From contig CALGNW010000204.1 of NCBI GenBank assembly GCA_937958345.1, forward strand, positions 1 through 16,522: DNA of 16,522 nt, in the 5' to 3' direction. The position numbers and the translations under genes were made by a program. The notes below the pieces were generated by a model, which searched no databases, had not been told where the DNA came from, and worked only from the letters and a program-made list of their open reading frames with translations. Source of the DNA: an uncultured Neomegalonema sp. GTDB lineage: Bacteria > Pseudomonadota > Alphaproteobacteria > Rhodobacterales > Rhodobacteraceae. Shown here piece by piece: positions 1 through 7,714 of this stretch. The first letter of the stretch is position 1; the number at the start of each line of letters is the position of its first letter.

Positions 1-210
1 AGCGAGTTGGGAGATAAAGAAAAGATCGAAGGACGGACAAAAGAATACGAAGACCGTTTCGCTAATCCGTTCGTCGCGGCGGAAAAAGGCTTCATCGATG
101 AAGTCATTATGCCACATTCAACGCGAAAAAGGGTCGCTCGCGCTTTCGCTAGTTTAGAGAACAAGAGCATCGAGAGACCCTACAAGAAGCACGATAATAT
201 ACCGCTTTAA
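1..210 (+). CDS. pccB: Propionyl-CoA (acyl-CoA) carboxylase beta chain, C-terminal fragment
   Basis: This is the last 69 codons of a gene whose start lies left of the window; frame 1 is open from base 1 to the TAA at 208-210. The tail contains RFANPFVAAEKGFIDEVIMP, then HSTRKR and the terminal KKHDNIPL, which is the conserved C-terminus of the carboxyltransferase (beta) subunit of biotin-dependent acyl-CoA carboxylases, best known as PccB. The enzyme transfers CO2 from carboxybiotin to propionyl-CoA, giving methylmalonyl-CoA in cytosolic propionate and branched-chain catabolism. The family assignment is firm because this C-terminus is very characteristic. Substrate preference within the family (propionyl-CoA or another short acyl-CoA) cannot be read from this fragment. 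No convincing terminator follows it. Confidence 0.9.
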   Translation, partial: SELGDKEKIEGRTKEYEDRFANPFVAAEKGFIDEVIMPHSTRKRVARAFASLENKSIERPYKKHDNIPL

Positions 211-579
211 AATCTATCGCGGATTTGGACGCAGCGCGTTCCCCGCCACCCGTTCCAAAACAGAACGTTCTGCCTATGCATGCGGACGCGAATCTCTTCA
301 TGCTCTCGTGAGTTGAGGCGCTTCTAAAAGCCAGGCGGCTCAATATTTGAGGTTGGAATTTGCGCGGGAAGCGTACCGCACTTTAATGAATATTAGGAAA
401 TAGTATTAAATATCAATATCTTAAGAAGATGAAATTCGACTGTCGGACTTCACCGTTCTTTTTGGTTAATATTCAAATTAGTTAATGGCATCTTATTTGC
501 CACTGACTAGGCAACTTGAAACTCCGATATGTCAAACCGCATGCGTTATTCGGTTGCGGCTCGATCAGGGACGACAACG
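211..579. other. Non-coding gap between pccB and the OmpA-like gene
   Basis: No gene is supported here. The stretch is GC-rich up to about 360 and clearly AT-rich from about 380 to 510, as expected of a promoter region for the OmpA-like gene to its right. I found no confident -35/-10 pair. A perfect 12-bp palindrome, CAGAACGTTCTG, lies at 261-272. Together with GTTC at 252-255 it also makes GTTC-N7-GAAC, which is not the direct GTTC-N7-GTTC repeat of alphaproteobacterial LexA sites. Any operator role is unproven. Confidence 0.5.
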
Positions 580-1176
580 ATGAAAACACGATACACGTTT
601 CTTCCGGCTTTTTTAATCTGCGCATTCGCTTCTCCCGCAATGGCGTCGTCAATGAGTGCGGAAGATATTCGCATGCGCTTGGAATCGCAGGTGAATTCGC
701 AGAAGATTGAACCCGCGAGCATCAGAATGGATGACGATGGCGAGCCGCTGAGTTCGAGTGGCTACATGGCTGTGCCTCCCCATGCCCGCATCATGCTTGA
801 CGTTCAATTTAAAGTTGGCTCCGCGGTCGTCACCAAGAAAGGTGGTAAGCAAATCAAAGCCTTGTGTGAAGCGATGACCGCGATGTCGCGTCTGCCGAGC
901 CTACAGCTGATCGGACACACTGATCGGTCAGGGCGGGCGGAGAAGAACCTCGAAGTCTCGCAAAATCGTGCTGCTGCGGTCAAAGAATACATCGTTTCAG
1001 AGTGCGAATTGCCGGGCGGCTTGGTGCTAACCAGCGGTGAGGGCGAGGCTTTTGCCCCGACGACCGGAAAGGGCAATAACCCTGATGATCGGCGGATCGA
1101 GGTCCAATTAATCGGGATGGCGACGCCGGTATCGATTGATGAGGACGAAGAGAAACCGGCGGCGGGTGAGGGGTAA
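580..1176 (+). CDS. Secreted OmpA-domain (peptidoglycan-binding) protein
   Basis: The predicted protein of 198 residues starts with a signal peptide (MKTRYTF, a hydrophobic core at about residues 7-18, and a likely cleavage site after ASPAMA). It then has a short linker and an OmpA C-terminal domain at about residues 72-178. Domain hallmarks are visible: DVQFKVGSAVV, IGHTDRSG around residue 115, the SQNRAAAV helix, and DDRRIEV with the conserved arginine near 172. OmpA domains bind the diaminopimelate of peptidoglycan and anchor envelope proteins. There is no beta-barrel and no lipobox, so it is probably a soluble periplasmic protein. The acidic tail DEDEEKPAAGEG is unusual but not diagnostic. 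I chose the ATG at 580 over an in-frame ATG at 529 because AGGGA at 567-571 sits at ribosome-binding distance and the signal peptide starts there. It is followed by a terminator, so it is likely monocistronic. Confidence 0.82.
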   Translation: MKTRYTFLPAFLICAFASPAMASSMSAEDIRMRLESQVNSQKIEPASIRMDDDGEPLSSSGYMAVPPHARIMLDVQFKVGSAVVTKKGGKQIKALCEAMTAMSRLPSLQLIGHTDRSGRAEKNLEVSQNRAAAVKEYIVSECELPGGLVLTSGEGEAFAPTTGKGNNPDDRRIEVQLIGMATPVSIDEDEEKPAAGEG

Positions 1177-1230
1177 AACAGGCGCAAAACCCGCGCAAAA
1201 CTTCTCAAAACACGCTGAAAACTCTTGAAA
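1175..1230 (+). repeat. Helically phased A-tract array (predicted bent DNA)
   Basis: Runs of A begin at 1175, 1186, 1197, 1207, 1218 and 1228. The first five are AAAA followed by C and the sixth is AAA. The spacing of 11, 11, 10, 11 and 10 averages 10.6 bp, which matches the DNA helical repeat. A-tracts in phase with the helix are known to give intrinsic curvature. The array runs from the stop codon of the OmpA-like gene to the foot of the following terminator. Confidence 0.6.
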
Positions 1231-1232
1231 TC

Positions 1233-1268
1233 GCGCGTCCTTCCCCTCGGAGGGCGCGCTTTCGTTTG
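1233..1268 (+). terminator. Rho-independent terminator after the OmpA-like gene
   Basis: An 11-bp stem forms between GCGCGTCCTTC (1233-1243) and GGAGGGCGCGC (1249-1259), with two G-U pairs and a CCCTC loop. It is followed by TTTCGTTT. The position, 57 nt after the OmpA-like stop, fits a terminator for that gene. Confidence 0.75.
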
Positions 1269-1321
1269 CGTGCAATCCCGAGTGGCATTATCAGGGCGTC
1301 GGCTCCAAAAGGAAATGATCG

Positions 1322-2572
1322 ATGCTCGACACTAAACCCGGCCTGCTCGACGAAGTTCGCTCACGCTTTGCTCATGTCGATACGTGCCCGGTGCAGGGCG
1401 AGCGCGTTTTTTTTGAGAATGCCGGGGGCGCGCTCACGCTTAACTCCGTTGTGCAGACGTCGGCGCACTACGCTGCGATCCCGGATAATCAGGGGCGTGA
1501 CAACCCGATGTCGCACGAACTGGTCGGGGCGATTGCGCAGGCCAAAGCCGACACGATGACGTTTCTAAATGCGAAGCAGGGTCAGGTTTTTGTTGGGGAA
1601 AGCGGGACCGAGCTGCTGTTCCGTATGATCTCCAACGCCATCATTGAAACGCCGGAGGGCGGCAACGTCATCGGCACGACGCTCGAACATCCGGCATCGC
1701 GGAGTGCTGCGCAGAGGTGGGCGAAAATTGCCCGTAAGAATTACATTGCTGTCCCGCATGACGACGCAACCGGTTCGGTCGAAGCTTCGGACTACGCTGC
1801 TCTGGTTACGCCCGAAACCCGGGTCGCGACCATCATCCATACCTCTCCGGTGACGGGAATGGGGGTCGATGTCGCTGCGGTGGCGCGGGCTGTTCGCGCG
1901 GTTGCGCCGGATTGTTATATCATTGTGGACGGCATCCAGCACGCTGCGCACGGCCGGCTCGACATCGACAGCTATGGCATCGACGGTTATGCGATTTCGC
2001 CCTACAAAGTCTTCTCGCGCCACGGATATGGCATGGCGTGGATTTCCGACCGTCTCGGCGCGCTGCCCCATGACAGCCTGATTGGCGGACCCGAGGGTAA
2101 TTGGGAACTGGGGACCCGCGACACCGGCGCATATGCGACGATGTCCGATGTCGTCGGCTATTTCGACTGGCTCGGCGGCCAGTTCTCGGACAGCACCGAC
2201 CGGCGTGAGCGGCTGGAGGCGGCTGGCAAGGCCATCCACGCGCACGAAAAGACGCTGACCGACGCGATGTTGCACGGAACCGGCAATCTTAAAGGACTGG
2301 CCGAGATGGAGCAGGTCAGGATCATTGGCGGGACGGACAATCCCCGCCGTGAGGGGCTGGTCGCGTGTTGGGTCGAGGGGCGCGAGACCGCTGATATCAT
2401 CAGGGCACTGAGCGATCGGGGGGTCCGGACTCACATCCGCAAAGCCGACCATTACTCCGGCAATATTCTCGATCCCCTCGGGCGGCCTGACTGCATCCGC
2501 GTCAGTATGTGTCACTACAACACAGTCGGAGAGGTCGCGGCCTTCCTCACGGCGATGCGAGAAATCGTTTAG
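1322..2572 (+). CDS. Class V aminotransferase-fold PLP enzyme
   Basis: The protein of 416 residues has the layout of PLP fold-type I, class V enzymes (the NifS/SufS, isopenicillin N epimerase and kynureninase-like group). Visible are FFENAGGA (31-37), the LEHPAS histidine at 123, HTSPVTGMGVDV (173-184), the cofactor-binding VDGIQHAAHG with Asp203 and Gln206, and the Schiff-base lysine in ISPYKVFSRHGYG at Lys229. The C-terminal RVSMCHYNTVGEV is the family's small-domain motif. The active-loop cysteine of SufS-type desulfurases (in GxHCAQ) is not present; the corresponding stretch reads HIRKADHYSGNILDP. It is therefore more likely an aminotransferase, epimerase or lyase than a cysteine desulfurase. 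The substrate is unknown. The ATG at 1322 has AGGA at 1310-1313. It appears to be a single-gene unit, so the context gives no pathway. Confidence 0.82.
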   Translation: MLDTKPGLLDEVRSRFAHVDTCPVQGERVFFENAGGALTLNSVVQTSAHYAAIPDNQGRDNPMSHELVGAIAQAKADTMTFLNAKQGQVFVGESGTELLFRMISNAIIETPEGGNVIGTTLEHPASRSAAQRWAKIARKNYIAVPHDDATGSVEASDYAALVTPETRVATIIHTSPVTGMGVDVAAVARAVRAVAPDCYIIVDGIQHAAHGRLDIDSYGIDGYAISPYKVFSRHGYGMAWISDRLGALPHDSLIGGPEGNWELGTRDTGAYATMSDVVGYFDWLGGQFSDSTDRRERLEAAGKAIHAHEKTLTDAMLHGTGNLKGLAEMEQVRIIGGTDNPRREGLVACWVEGRETADIIRALSDRGVRTHIRKADHYSGNILDPLGRPDCIRVSMCHYNTVGEVAAFLTAMREIV

Positions 2573-2705
2573 GCGGGTTGAACTTTCGAAGCTTGTGATC
2601 GGAGTATATCGGGCCTGTGACGAGCAATCATCAAATAGTCTGTCTTTGATGCGCCGATAGTGTTGACTGATTTTATTAAGTAGTGTCATTTGATTTCTTC
2701 AACTT

Positions 2706-3059
2706 ATGAAGGTAAAGAAATCTATGCACAAATGGATGTTGGCGGCTTTAGCCGTAGGTACCCTTACAGGGTGCGCTCGCGTCGAACCTAGCACTGTAGC
2801 GGTTGGCGGGTCGCGTGCTGACGCTACGGTTGCGATCCAATACGGACCGTCGCCGCAAGCGCCTAATCTTGGCGAGACCAATATGAAAGATCTGGCAGTC
2901 AAAAAATGCAGTGTTTGGGGATACTCTAATGCAGATGCTTTCGGCGGTGCGCGGCGAACATCCTGCGCCCGATCCTGGGGTCAAAATTGCCTAAGCTATA
3001 ATTGGGAAGCTGAATATCAATGTACGGTTCCCGAGGGAACTCAGCCCCAAGCTCTTTAA
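2706..3059 (+). CDS. YecR-like lipoprotein
   Basis: The protein of 117 residues has a basic N-terminus, a hydrophobic stretch and a lipobox LTGC (Cys23), so it should be a lipid-anchored envelope protein. The rest matches the pattern I know for the YecR-like family: GGSRADATVAIQYG, then a conserved KCSVWGYSNADAFGG, later cysteines and a C-terminal EAEYQCTVP. E. coli YecR belongs to the flagellar regulon, but the molecular role of the family is unknown and no flagellar gene lies nearby. The start is uncertain. The ATG at 2706 gives a more typical basic n-region but has no ribosome-binding site. The in-frame ATG at 2724 (MHKWMLAAL) has AAGG at 2709-2712 and would still give a signal peptide. 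A terminator hairpin follows the stop. Confidence 0.75.
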   Translation: MKVKKSMHKWMLAALAVGTLTGCARVEPSTVAVGGSRADATVAIQYGPSPQAPNLGETNMKDLAVKKCSVWGYSNADAFGGARRTSCARSWGQNCLSYNWEAEYQCTVPEGTQPQAL

Positions 3060-3077
3060 TTACTGGAGCGATCCGTT

Positions 3078-3108
3078 GCATCCGCTTAAAAAGCGGGTGC
3101 TTCGTTCT
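3078..3108 (+). terminator. Hairpin terminator between convergent lipoprotein genes
   Basis: GCATCCGCTT (3078-3087) pairs with AAGCGGGTGC (3091-3100), with one G-U pair and an AAA loop, followed by the modestly T-rich TTCGTTCT. It lies between the convergent YecR-like gene (+) and the small lipoprotein gene (-). It may serve both, but only the + side has any T-run. Confidence 0.65.
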
Positions 3109-3112
3109 ATGG

Positions 3113-3502
3113 TCACCTTCGAAAAACCATCACGATCACCGTGGCCCGTTCGGTAAAATCGGAATAGGGCGCGGCTTCGATCAGGTCGCGCTGCGCTTGG
3201 CCGCGTGCGCCGTCTGGCAGTGTCATCAGCAAGGTGTCTGTGACGGGGCCGCGAAACCCCTCGGCCCGCATGATGCGCTCGTTTTCGGTAATCCAGCTTT
3301 TGACGCCGGCGCGCTCGCGATCATACGCACCGTTTTCCGCCGCCGCGCCGATTGCGCGGATTGGCAGGGTCAGCGGGTTTCCGAGGTGGTTCGCAGACGT
3401 GCATCCGGACAGCCCCAGCGCCCCGGCCAGAGCCATGCAGGCAATGGTACGGGCGTCTGCGATGCGCGCTAATCGGGCGGCGGTATCTGGCGTCTTGAGC
3501 AT
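3113..3502 (-). CDS. Small lipoprotein of unknown function
   Basis: The predicted protein of 129 residues has a long n-region (about 20 residues), a hydrophobic stretch (TIACMALAGALG) and the lipobox LSGC with Cys34, so it is probably an envelope lipoprotein. The mature part is short, has no further cysteine and shows no motif I recognise; it ends in ERATVIVMVFRR. GGAG lies 9 nt upstream of the ATG (minus strand), which supports this start and strand over the open frames on the opposite strand. The gene is divergent from gyrA across about 175 bp and convergent with the YecR-like gene, so it is probably transcribed alone. Function unknown. Confidence 0.72.
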   Translation of the reverse strand: MLKTPDTAARLARIADARTIACMALAGALGLSGCTSANHLGNPLTLPIRAIGAAAENGAYDRERAGVKSWITENERIMRAEGFRGPVTDTLLMTLPDGARGQAQRDLIEAAPYSDFTERATVIVMVFRR

Positions 3503-3604
3503 TGTTTTCTACTCCGCTGGCGGTTGGTTTCCTGTGCCGGTGTCCACATTCGTCGAAATCGGCATGAATATCGGTATTTACTGCTGAAAACCGCATTGCA
3601 TTGC

Positions 3605-3634
3605 TTGCTTAAAACGACAGCCTCCGCGTATAAA
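3605..3634 (+). promoter_or_regulatory. Candidate sigma-70 promoter of gyrA
   Basis: TTGCTT (3605-3610) and TATAAA (3629-3634) are separated by 18 bp. They lie about 45 bp before the gyrA start in the divergent gap, and the match to TTGACA/TATAAT is fair. Inferred from sequence only. Confidence 0.45.
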
Positions 3635-3677
3635 AAAGAACAGTTTTAAGGCCATTACACGGCCACGGAGAACTCCT

Positions 3678-6467
3678 TTGAGCGACGATACAGACCCGCC
3701 CGAAACACCCCCGTCAGACACCCCGCCGGAACGCCCAGTTTTCGATGGGCCGAGCATCTCGGTCGAGGAGGAGATGAAGACCTCGTTCCTCGATTATCCG
3801 ATGAGCGTGATTGTCTCTCGCGCTATCCCTGATCTGCGCGACGGCCTGAAACCCGTTCACCGGCGTATTCTGTTTGGTATGAGCGAGGGCGGCTACGACT
3901 ACAACAAGCCCTACAAGAAATCTGCGCGCCTCGTCGGTGATGTCATGGGTAAATACCACCCCCATGGCGATACCGCGATCTATGACGCGATGGTTCGCAT
4001 GGCGCAGGACTTTTCGATGTCGGTCATGCTTGCCGACGGGCAGGGTAACTTTGGTTCGATGGACGGCGATAACCCCGCCGCAATGCGTTATACCGAAGTG
4101 CGGATGGCGAAGGTTGCCGAGGAACTGCTGAAAGATCTCGACAAAGATACTGTCGATTTTCAGCCCAACTATTCGAACGAATTTCAGGAACCGATGGTTC
4201 TGCCGGCACGGTTTCCCAACCTGCTGGTCAACGGCTCGCAGGGCATTGCGGTCGGCATGGCGACGAACATCCCGCCGCATAACCTGGGCGAGATTATCGA
4301 CGGCACGTTGGCACTGATTGAAAATCCCGACCTCGAAGTCGAAGACCTGATGGAATACATCCCCGGTCCCGATTTCCCGACGGGCGGCCTGATGCTCGGC
4401 CAATCCGGTGCGCGTAAGGCGTATACGGAGGGGCGCGGCTCGATCCTGATGCGCGCAAAAACGACGGTCGAAGAAATCCGCAAGGATCGCTACGCCATCG
4501 TAATGACCGAGATTCCGTACCAGATGAACAAGGGCACGCTCGAAGCGCGCATCAATGAACTGGTCAAAGAGAAAAAGATCGAGGGCGTCGCCGATGTACG
4601 CGACGAATCCAACCGCCATGGCGTGCGCTTTGTTGTCGAGCTGAAACGCGACGCGACCGCCGAGGTCGTTCTCAATCAACTGTTCCGCTTCACACCGATG
4701 CAGACCAGCTTCGGTGCGAACATGCTGGCGCTGAACAATGGCCGCCCCGAGCAGATGGACCTGAAGCGCATTCTCAGCAGCTTCATTGCCTTCCGCGAAG
4801 AAGTCATTGCACGGCGCACCGCGTTTGATCTGAACAAGGCCCGCGAACGAGCGCACATTTTGTGTGGTTTGGCTGTTGCGGTCGAAAACATCGACGAAGT
4901 GGTCGCGCTGATCCGCGGTTCTGCCGATGCGGGCGAGGCGCGCGCAAAACTGATGGGCAAGGACTGGCCCGCGCACGACATCGCTCAGTATATCAAGCTG
5001 ATCGACGATCCGACCCACACGATCAACGATGACGGCACGTACCGCCTGTCGGAAATTCAGGCGCGTGCAATTCTCGACCTGCGTCTGCAACGTCTCACTG
5101 CTTTGGGTGTCGAAGAGATCACGAACGAGTTGAAAGAACTCGCCGCAAAGATCATCGACTTCCTGGATATCCTCAGTTCGCGCGAGCGGATCATGGCTAT
5201 TATTTCGGAAGAGATGGTCGCGGTGAAAGACGAATTCGCCGTACCACGCCGGACCGTGATTGTCGAAAGCCTCGGTGATTTTGACGACGAAGATCTGATC
5301 GAACCTGAAGACATGGTCGTTACCGCGACCCATTCGGGTTATGTCAAACGGACGCCGCTGGCCGAATACCGCTCGCAAAAACGCGGCGGCAAAGGTCTGA
5401 TGGGCATGTCGACCAAGGACGAGGATTTCGTTACGCGGTTGTTCTCGGCCAATACGCTGACGCCGGTGCTGTTCTTCACCACGGACGGCATTGTCTACAA
5501 ACTCAAGACATGGCGTTTGCCGCAGGGCGGGCGCAATGCGAAGGGCAAGGCGCTGGTCAACCTTCTGCCGATCGAGGCGGGTGTCGGAATTGCCGCCATG
5601 ATGCCGGTCGAAGCGCCCGAGGAAGAGTGGAGCAATCTTCAGATTGTCTTCTGTACGTCGGATGGTCAGGTTCGTCGCAACGAGTTGTCGGACTTCGTCA
5701 ACGTCAAGGCTAACGGCAAGATTGCAATGAAACTGCCGGAGGGCGTGCGCCTGATTTCGGCGCAGATTTGCTCGCCGGACAGTGACGTCCTGTTGTCCTC
5801 GAAACTCGGCAAAGCCATCCGCTTCCCGATTGATACCGAGGTGCGTGTCTTTAAGGGCCGCGACTCGACGGGTGTGCGCGGCATGAAACTGGCCGAGGGC
5901 GACGAAATCGTCTCGATGTGCGTGCTGCATAATGTCGAACGCACGATGGAAGAGGCCCGCGCCTACCTCAAAATGCGCCGCCAGATGGCGGGCGATGACG
6001 AATCGGGGCCGAGCGATGATGATGGTGATGTTGCGGATACCGCAATCTCGCAGGACCGTTATATCGAGCTTGGCGCGCAGGAAGAGTTTATCCTCACCGT
6101 GGCCGAGAACGGCATCGGCAAGCGCACGTCATCCTACGAGTACCGCCCGATGCGGCGCGGTGGTCAGGGCGTAACCGCAATGGCCTTGTCGGCCAGTAAG
6201 AAGGGCGGCGCGACGCACATCGTTGCGACCTTCCCTGTAGACGAGGGCGATCAGGTCATGCTCGTCACGGATGCGGGCCAGTCAATCCGCTGCGGTATTT
6301 CCGACGTCTCCGTGCGCTCCCGTTCTGCGGGCGGTGTCTGGATGCTTCGGACCGCTGATGACGAGCGTGTCGTCTCGGTCGCACGACTCGCCGAGCAAAG
6401 CGGCGATGAAGAGGGAGAAGAGGGCGAAGCCTCCTCACCCGAAGGCGAAACGCCGACGGAAGAATAA
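3678..6467 (+). CDS. gyrA: DNA gyrase subunit A
   Basis: The 929-residue protein is the breakage-reunion and DNA-wrapping subunit of gyrase, which introduces negative supercoils together with GyrB. The N-terminal core carries SRAIPDLRDGLKPVHRRILF, the QRDR motif HPHGDTAIYDAMVRMAQ, and the catalytic tyrosine in AAMRYTE (Tyr138, equal to E. coli Tyr122). The C-terminal beta-pinwheel contains the GyrA box as QKRGGKG (567-573), which separates GyrA from ParC. Thr99 occupies the E. coli Ser83 site and Asp103 the Asp87 site. An acidic insert (ESGPSDDDGDVADT, about residues 775-788) and an acidic tail are present, as often seen in alphaproteobacterial GyrA. The start is TTG at 3678, preceded by ACGGAG (3665-3670) at a good distance; no better in-frame start fits the N-terminus. 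Confidence 0.98.
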   Translation: MSDDTDPPETPPSDTPPERPVFDGPSISVEEEMKTSFLDYPMSVIVSRAIPDLRDGLKPVHRRILFGMSEGGYDYNKPYKKSARLVGDVMGKYHPHGDTAIYDAMVRMAQDFSMSVMLADGQGNFGSMDGDNPAAMRYTEVRMAKVAEELLKDLDKDTVDFQPNYSNEFQEPMVLPARFPNLLVNGSQGIAVGMATNIPPHNLGEIIDGTLALIENPDLEVEDLMEYIPGPDFPTGGLMLGQSGARKAYTEGRGSILMRAKTTVEEIRKDRYAIVMTEIPYQMNKGTLEARINELVKEKKIEGVADVRDESNRHGVRFVVELKRDATAEVVLNQLFRFTPMQTSFGANMLALNNGRPEQMDLKRILSSFIAFREEVIARRTAFDLNKARERAHILCGLAVAVENIDEVVALIRGSADAGEARAKLMGKDWPAHDIAQYIKLIDDPTHTINDDGTYRLSEIQARAILDLRLQRLTALGVEEITNELKELAAKIIDFLDILSSRERIMAIISEEMVAVKDEFAVPRRTVIVESLGDFDDEDLIEPEDMVVTATHSGYVKRTPLAEYRSQKRGGKGLMGMSTKDEDFVTRLFSANTLTPVLFFTTDGIVYKLKTWRLPQGGRNAKGKALVNLLPIEAGVGIAAMMPVEAPEEEWSNLQIVFCTSDGQVRRNELSDFVNVKANGKIAMKLPEGVRLISAQICSPDSDVLLSSKLGKAIRFPIDTEVRVFKGRDSTGVRGMKLAEGDEIVSMCVLHNVERTMEEARAYLKMRRQMAGDDESGPSDDDGDVADTAISQDRYIELGAQEEFILTVAENGIGKRTSSYEYRPMRRGGQGVTAMALSASKKGGATHIVATFPVDEGDQVMLVTDAGQSIRCGISDVSVRSRSAGGVWMLRTADDERVVSVARLAEQSGDEEGEEGEASSPEGETPTEE

Positions 6468-6478
6468 ATCAAGGTGCT

Positions 6479-6499
6479 GCCCCGCACTTGATGCGGGGC
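6479..6499. repeat. Perfect GC-rich palindrome between gyrA and ackA (REP-like or terminator)
   Basis: GCCCCGCA (6479-6486) and TGCGGGGC (6492-6499) form a perfect 8-bp stem with a 5-nt loop, only 11 nt after the gyrA stop. No T-run follows on either strand, so it is a weak intrinsic terminator at best. It resembles the short dispersed palindromes found between genes in many proteobacteria. No second copy was seen in this window. Confidence 0.55.
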
Positions 6500-6532
6500 C
6501 GCTATCCACCAGCGAGTGGTTCGGGAGCGCCC

Positions 6533-7714
6533 ATGACAACCGACGTTATCCTCACCGTCAATTCCGGTTCATCCTCGATCAAGTTCGCGCTTTTTCCGGT
6601 GGGCGACCCGAAGGCCGACGCGATCATGCGCGGAAAGATTGCGGGGATCGGTCGGCAACCGGTTGTCACGGCGATCCGTGAAGGCGAACCTGTCACCTTT
6701 GCCGCACCGCTCGATGTCATCGCGCCGGATGCGACACACGAATGGCTGATTGCCGAACTCCTGCGCCGGCTTGACGAAGACGTCGCCGACCTCACCCCCG
6801 TCGCGGTCGGCCATCGCGTCGTGCATGGCGGTCAGGATTTTGACGGCCCTGCGCGTGTCACGCCCGAGACAATGGCAAGCATGGCGGCATTGACGCCCCT
6901 TGCGCCCTTGCACCAGCCGATGAACCTTGCGGCAATCGAGGCGATCACGGCTGCCGATCCGACCATGCCCCAGGTCGCCTGCTTTGATACCGCGTTCCAC
7001 CGCACCCAGCCGCGCCTCGCCCAGATGTTCGGCATCCCGCGCGCGCTGACCGAGGAGGGCATCATCCGCTACGGCTTTCACGGGCTCAGCTATGCCTACA
7101 TCGCCGGCATCCTGCCGGATTTGCTGGGCGAGCGCGCCAATGGCCGCGTTATCGTCGCGCATCTCGGTAACGGCGCAAGCATGTGCGCGATGACAAATCG
7201 GCAATCCATTGCGACAACGATGGGTTTTACCGCGCTGGATGGTCTTGTCATGGGCCGGCGCTGCGGCGCGCTTGACCCTGGCGTTGCGCTCCACTTAGCC
7301 GAGCAAAAAGGCATGAGCGTCCACCAAATTCACGAACTGCTCTACCGTCAGTCCGGTCTGCTTGGCGTGTCGGGTGTCAGTAATTCAATGCAGGACCTGC
7401 AGGCGAGCGACGATCCGAACGCCCGCGAGGCCATCGAGCTGTTCTGCTATCGCGCGCGTCAGCAAATCGGGTCGCTTGCGGCGTCACTCGGCGGGCTTGA
7501 TGCGCTGATCTTCACGGCGGGAATCGGCGAGCATTCATCCGAAACCCGCGCGGGCATCGCCGGTGATCTCAGCTGGCTGGGTGTTGACATGGACGCCGCC
7601 GCGAACGCGCGCGGTGACACCAATTTCCATGCATCCGAAAGCCGTGTCGCACTGCTGAAGCTACGCACCGATGAGGAGCGGGTGATTGCCGATTCCACCC
7701 GCGCGCTGCTGTGA
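6533..7714 (+). CDS. ackA: Acetate kinase
   Basis: The 393-residue protein is of usual length for AckA, which interconverts acetate plus ATP and acetyl phosphate plus ADP in the cytosol. Motifs of the ASKHA fold are intact: VNSGSSSIKFAL with Asn10, GHRVVHGG with Arg95, ACFDTAFHRTQP with catalytic Asp152, YGFHGLSYAY with His184, HLGNGAS, GRRCGALDPG with Arg242, and IFTAGIGEHS. The start is the ATG at 6533, with GGGAG at 6523-6527; upstream in-frame starts at 6488 and 6491 fall inside the palindrome and add non-family residues. No phosphotransacetylase or phosphoketolase gene, the usual partners, is adjacent. Instead its TGA overlaps the GTG of the YcaO gene by 4 nt, so the two are co-transcribed. 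A propionate or butyrate kinase activity is a less likely alternative. Confidence 0.92.
   Translation: MTTDVILTVNSGSSSIKFALFPVGDPKADAIMRGKIAGIGRQPVVTAIREGEPVTFAAPLDVIAPDATHEWLIAELLRRLDEDVADLTPVAVGHRVVHGGQDFDGPARVTPETMASMAALTPLAPLHQPMNLAAIEAITAADPTMPQVACFDTAFHRTQPRLAQMFGIPRALTEEGIIRYGFHGLSYAYIAGILPDLLGERANGRVIVAHLGNGASMCAMTNRQSIATTMGFTALDGLVMGRRCGALDPGVALHLAEQKGMSVHQIHELLYRQSGLLGVSGVSNSMQDLQASDDPNAREAIELFCYRARQQIGSLAASLGGLDALIFTAGIGEHSSETRAGIAGDLSWLGVDMDAAANARGDTNFHASESRVALLKLRTDEERVIADSTRALL

Noticed and set aside
252..270. Possible LexA (SOS) box near GTTC...GTTC
   Set aside because: The spacing is GTTC-N11-GTTC or GTTC-N7-GAAC, not the alphaproteobacterial GTTC-N7-GTTC.
398..490. TTAA pairs suggesting CtrA sites
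   Set aside because: The visible TTAA pairs are 11-12 nt apart, not the 7 nt of the CtrA consensus; the region is simply AT-rich.
1322..2572. Cysteine desulfurase as sulfur donor for the YcaO/TfuA system
   Set aside because: It lacks the desulfurase cysteine motif, lies more than 5 kb away and is separated by a terminator and gyrA.
1565..2689. A 374-codon open frame antisense to the aminotransferase gene
   Set aside because: Shadow of a well-supported coding frame; the composition and lack of motifs argue against a gene.
2663..2691. A TTGACT -35 box before the YecR-like gene
   Set aside because: No acceptable -10 lies 16-18 bp downstream, so I do not call a promoter.
3020..3472. A 150-codon + strand frame across the small lipoprotein
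   Set aside because: The minus frame has a ribosome-binding site, signal peptide and lipobox; the plus frame has none and overlaps the YecR-like gene's end and terminator.
3714..5930. A 738-codon open frame antisense to gyrA
   Set aside because: It mirrors the codon bias of gyrA, has no recognisable domain and no start context. GyrA on the + strand is certain.
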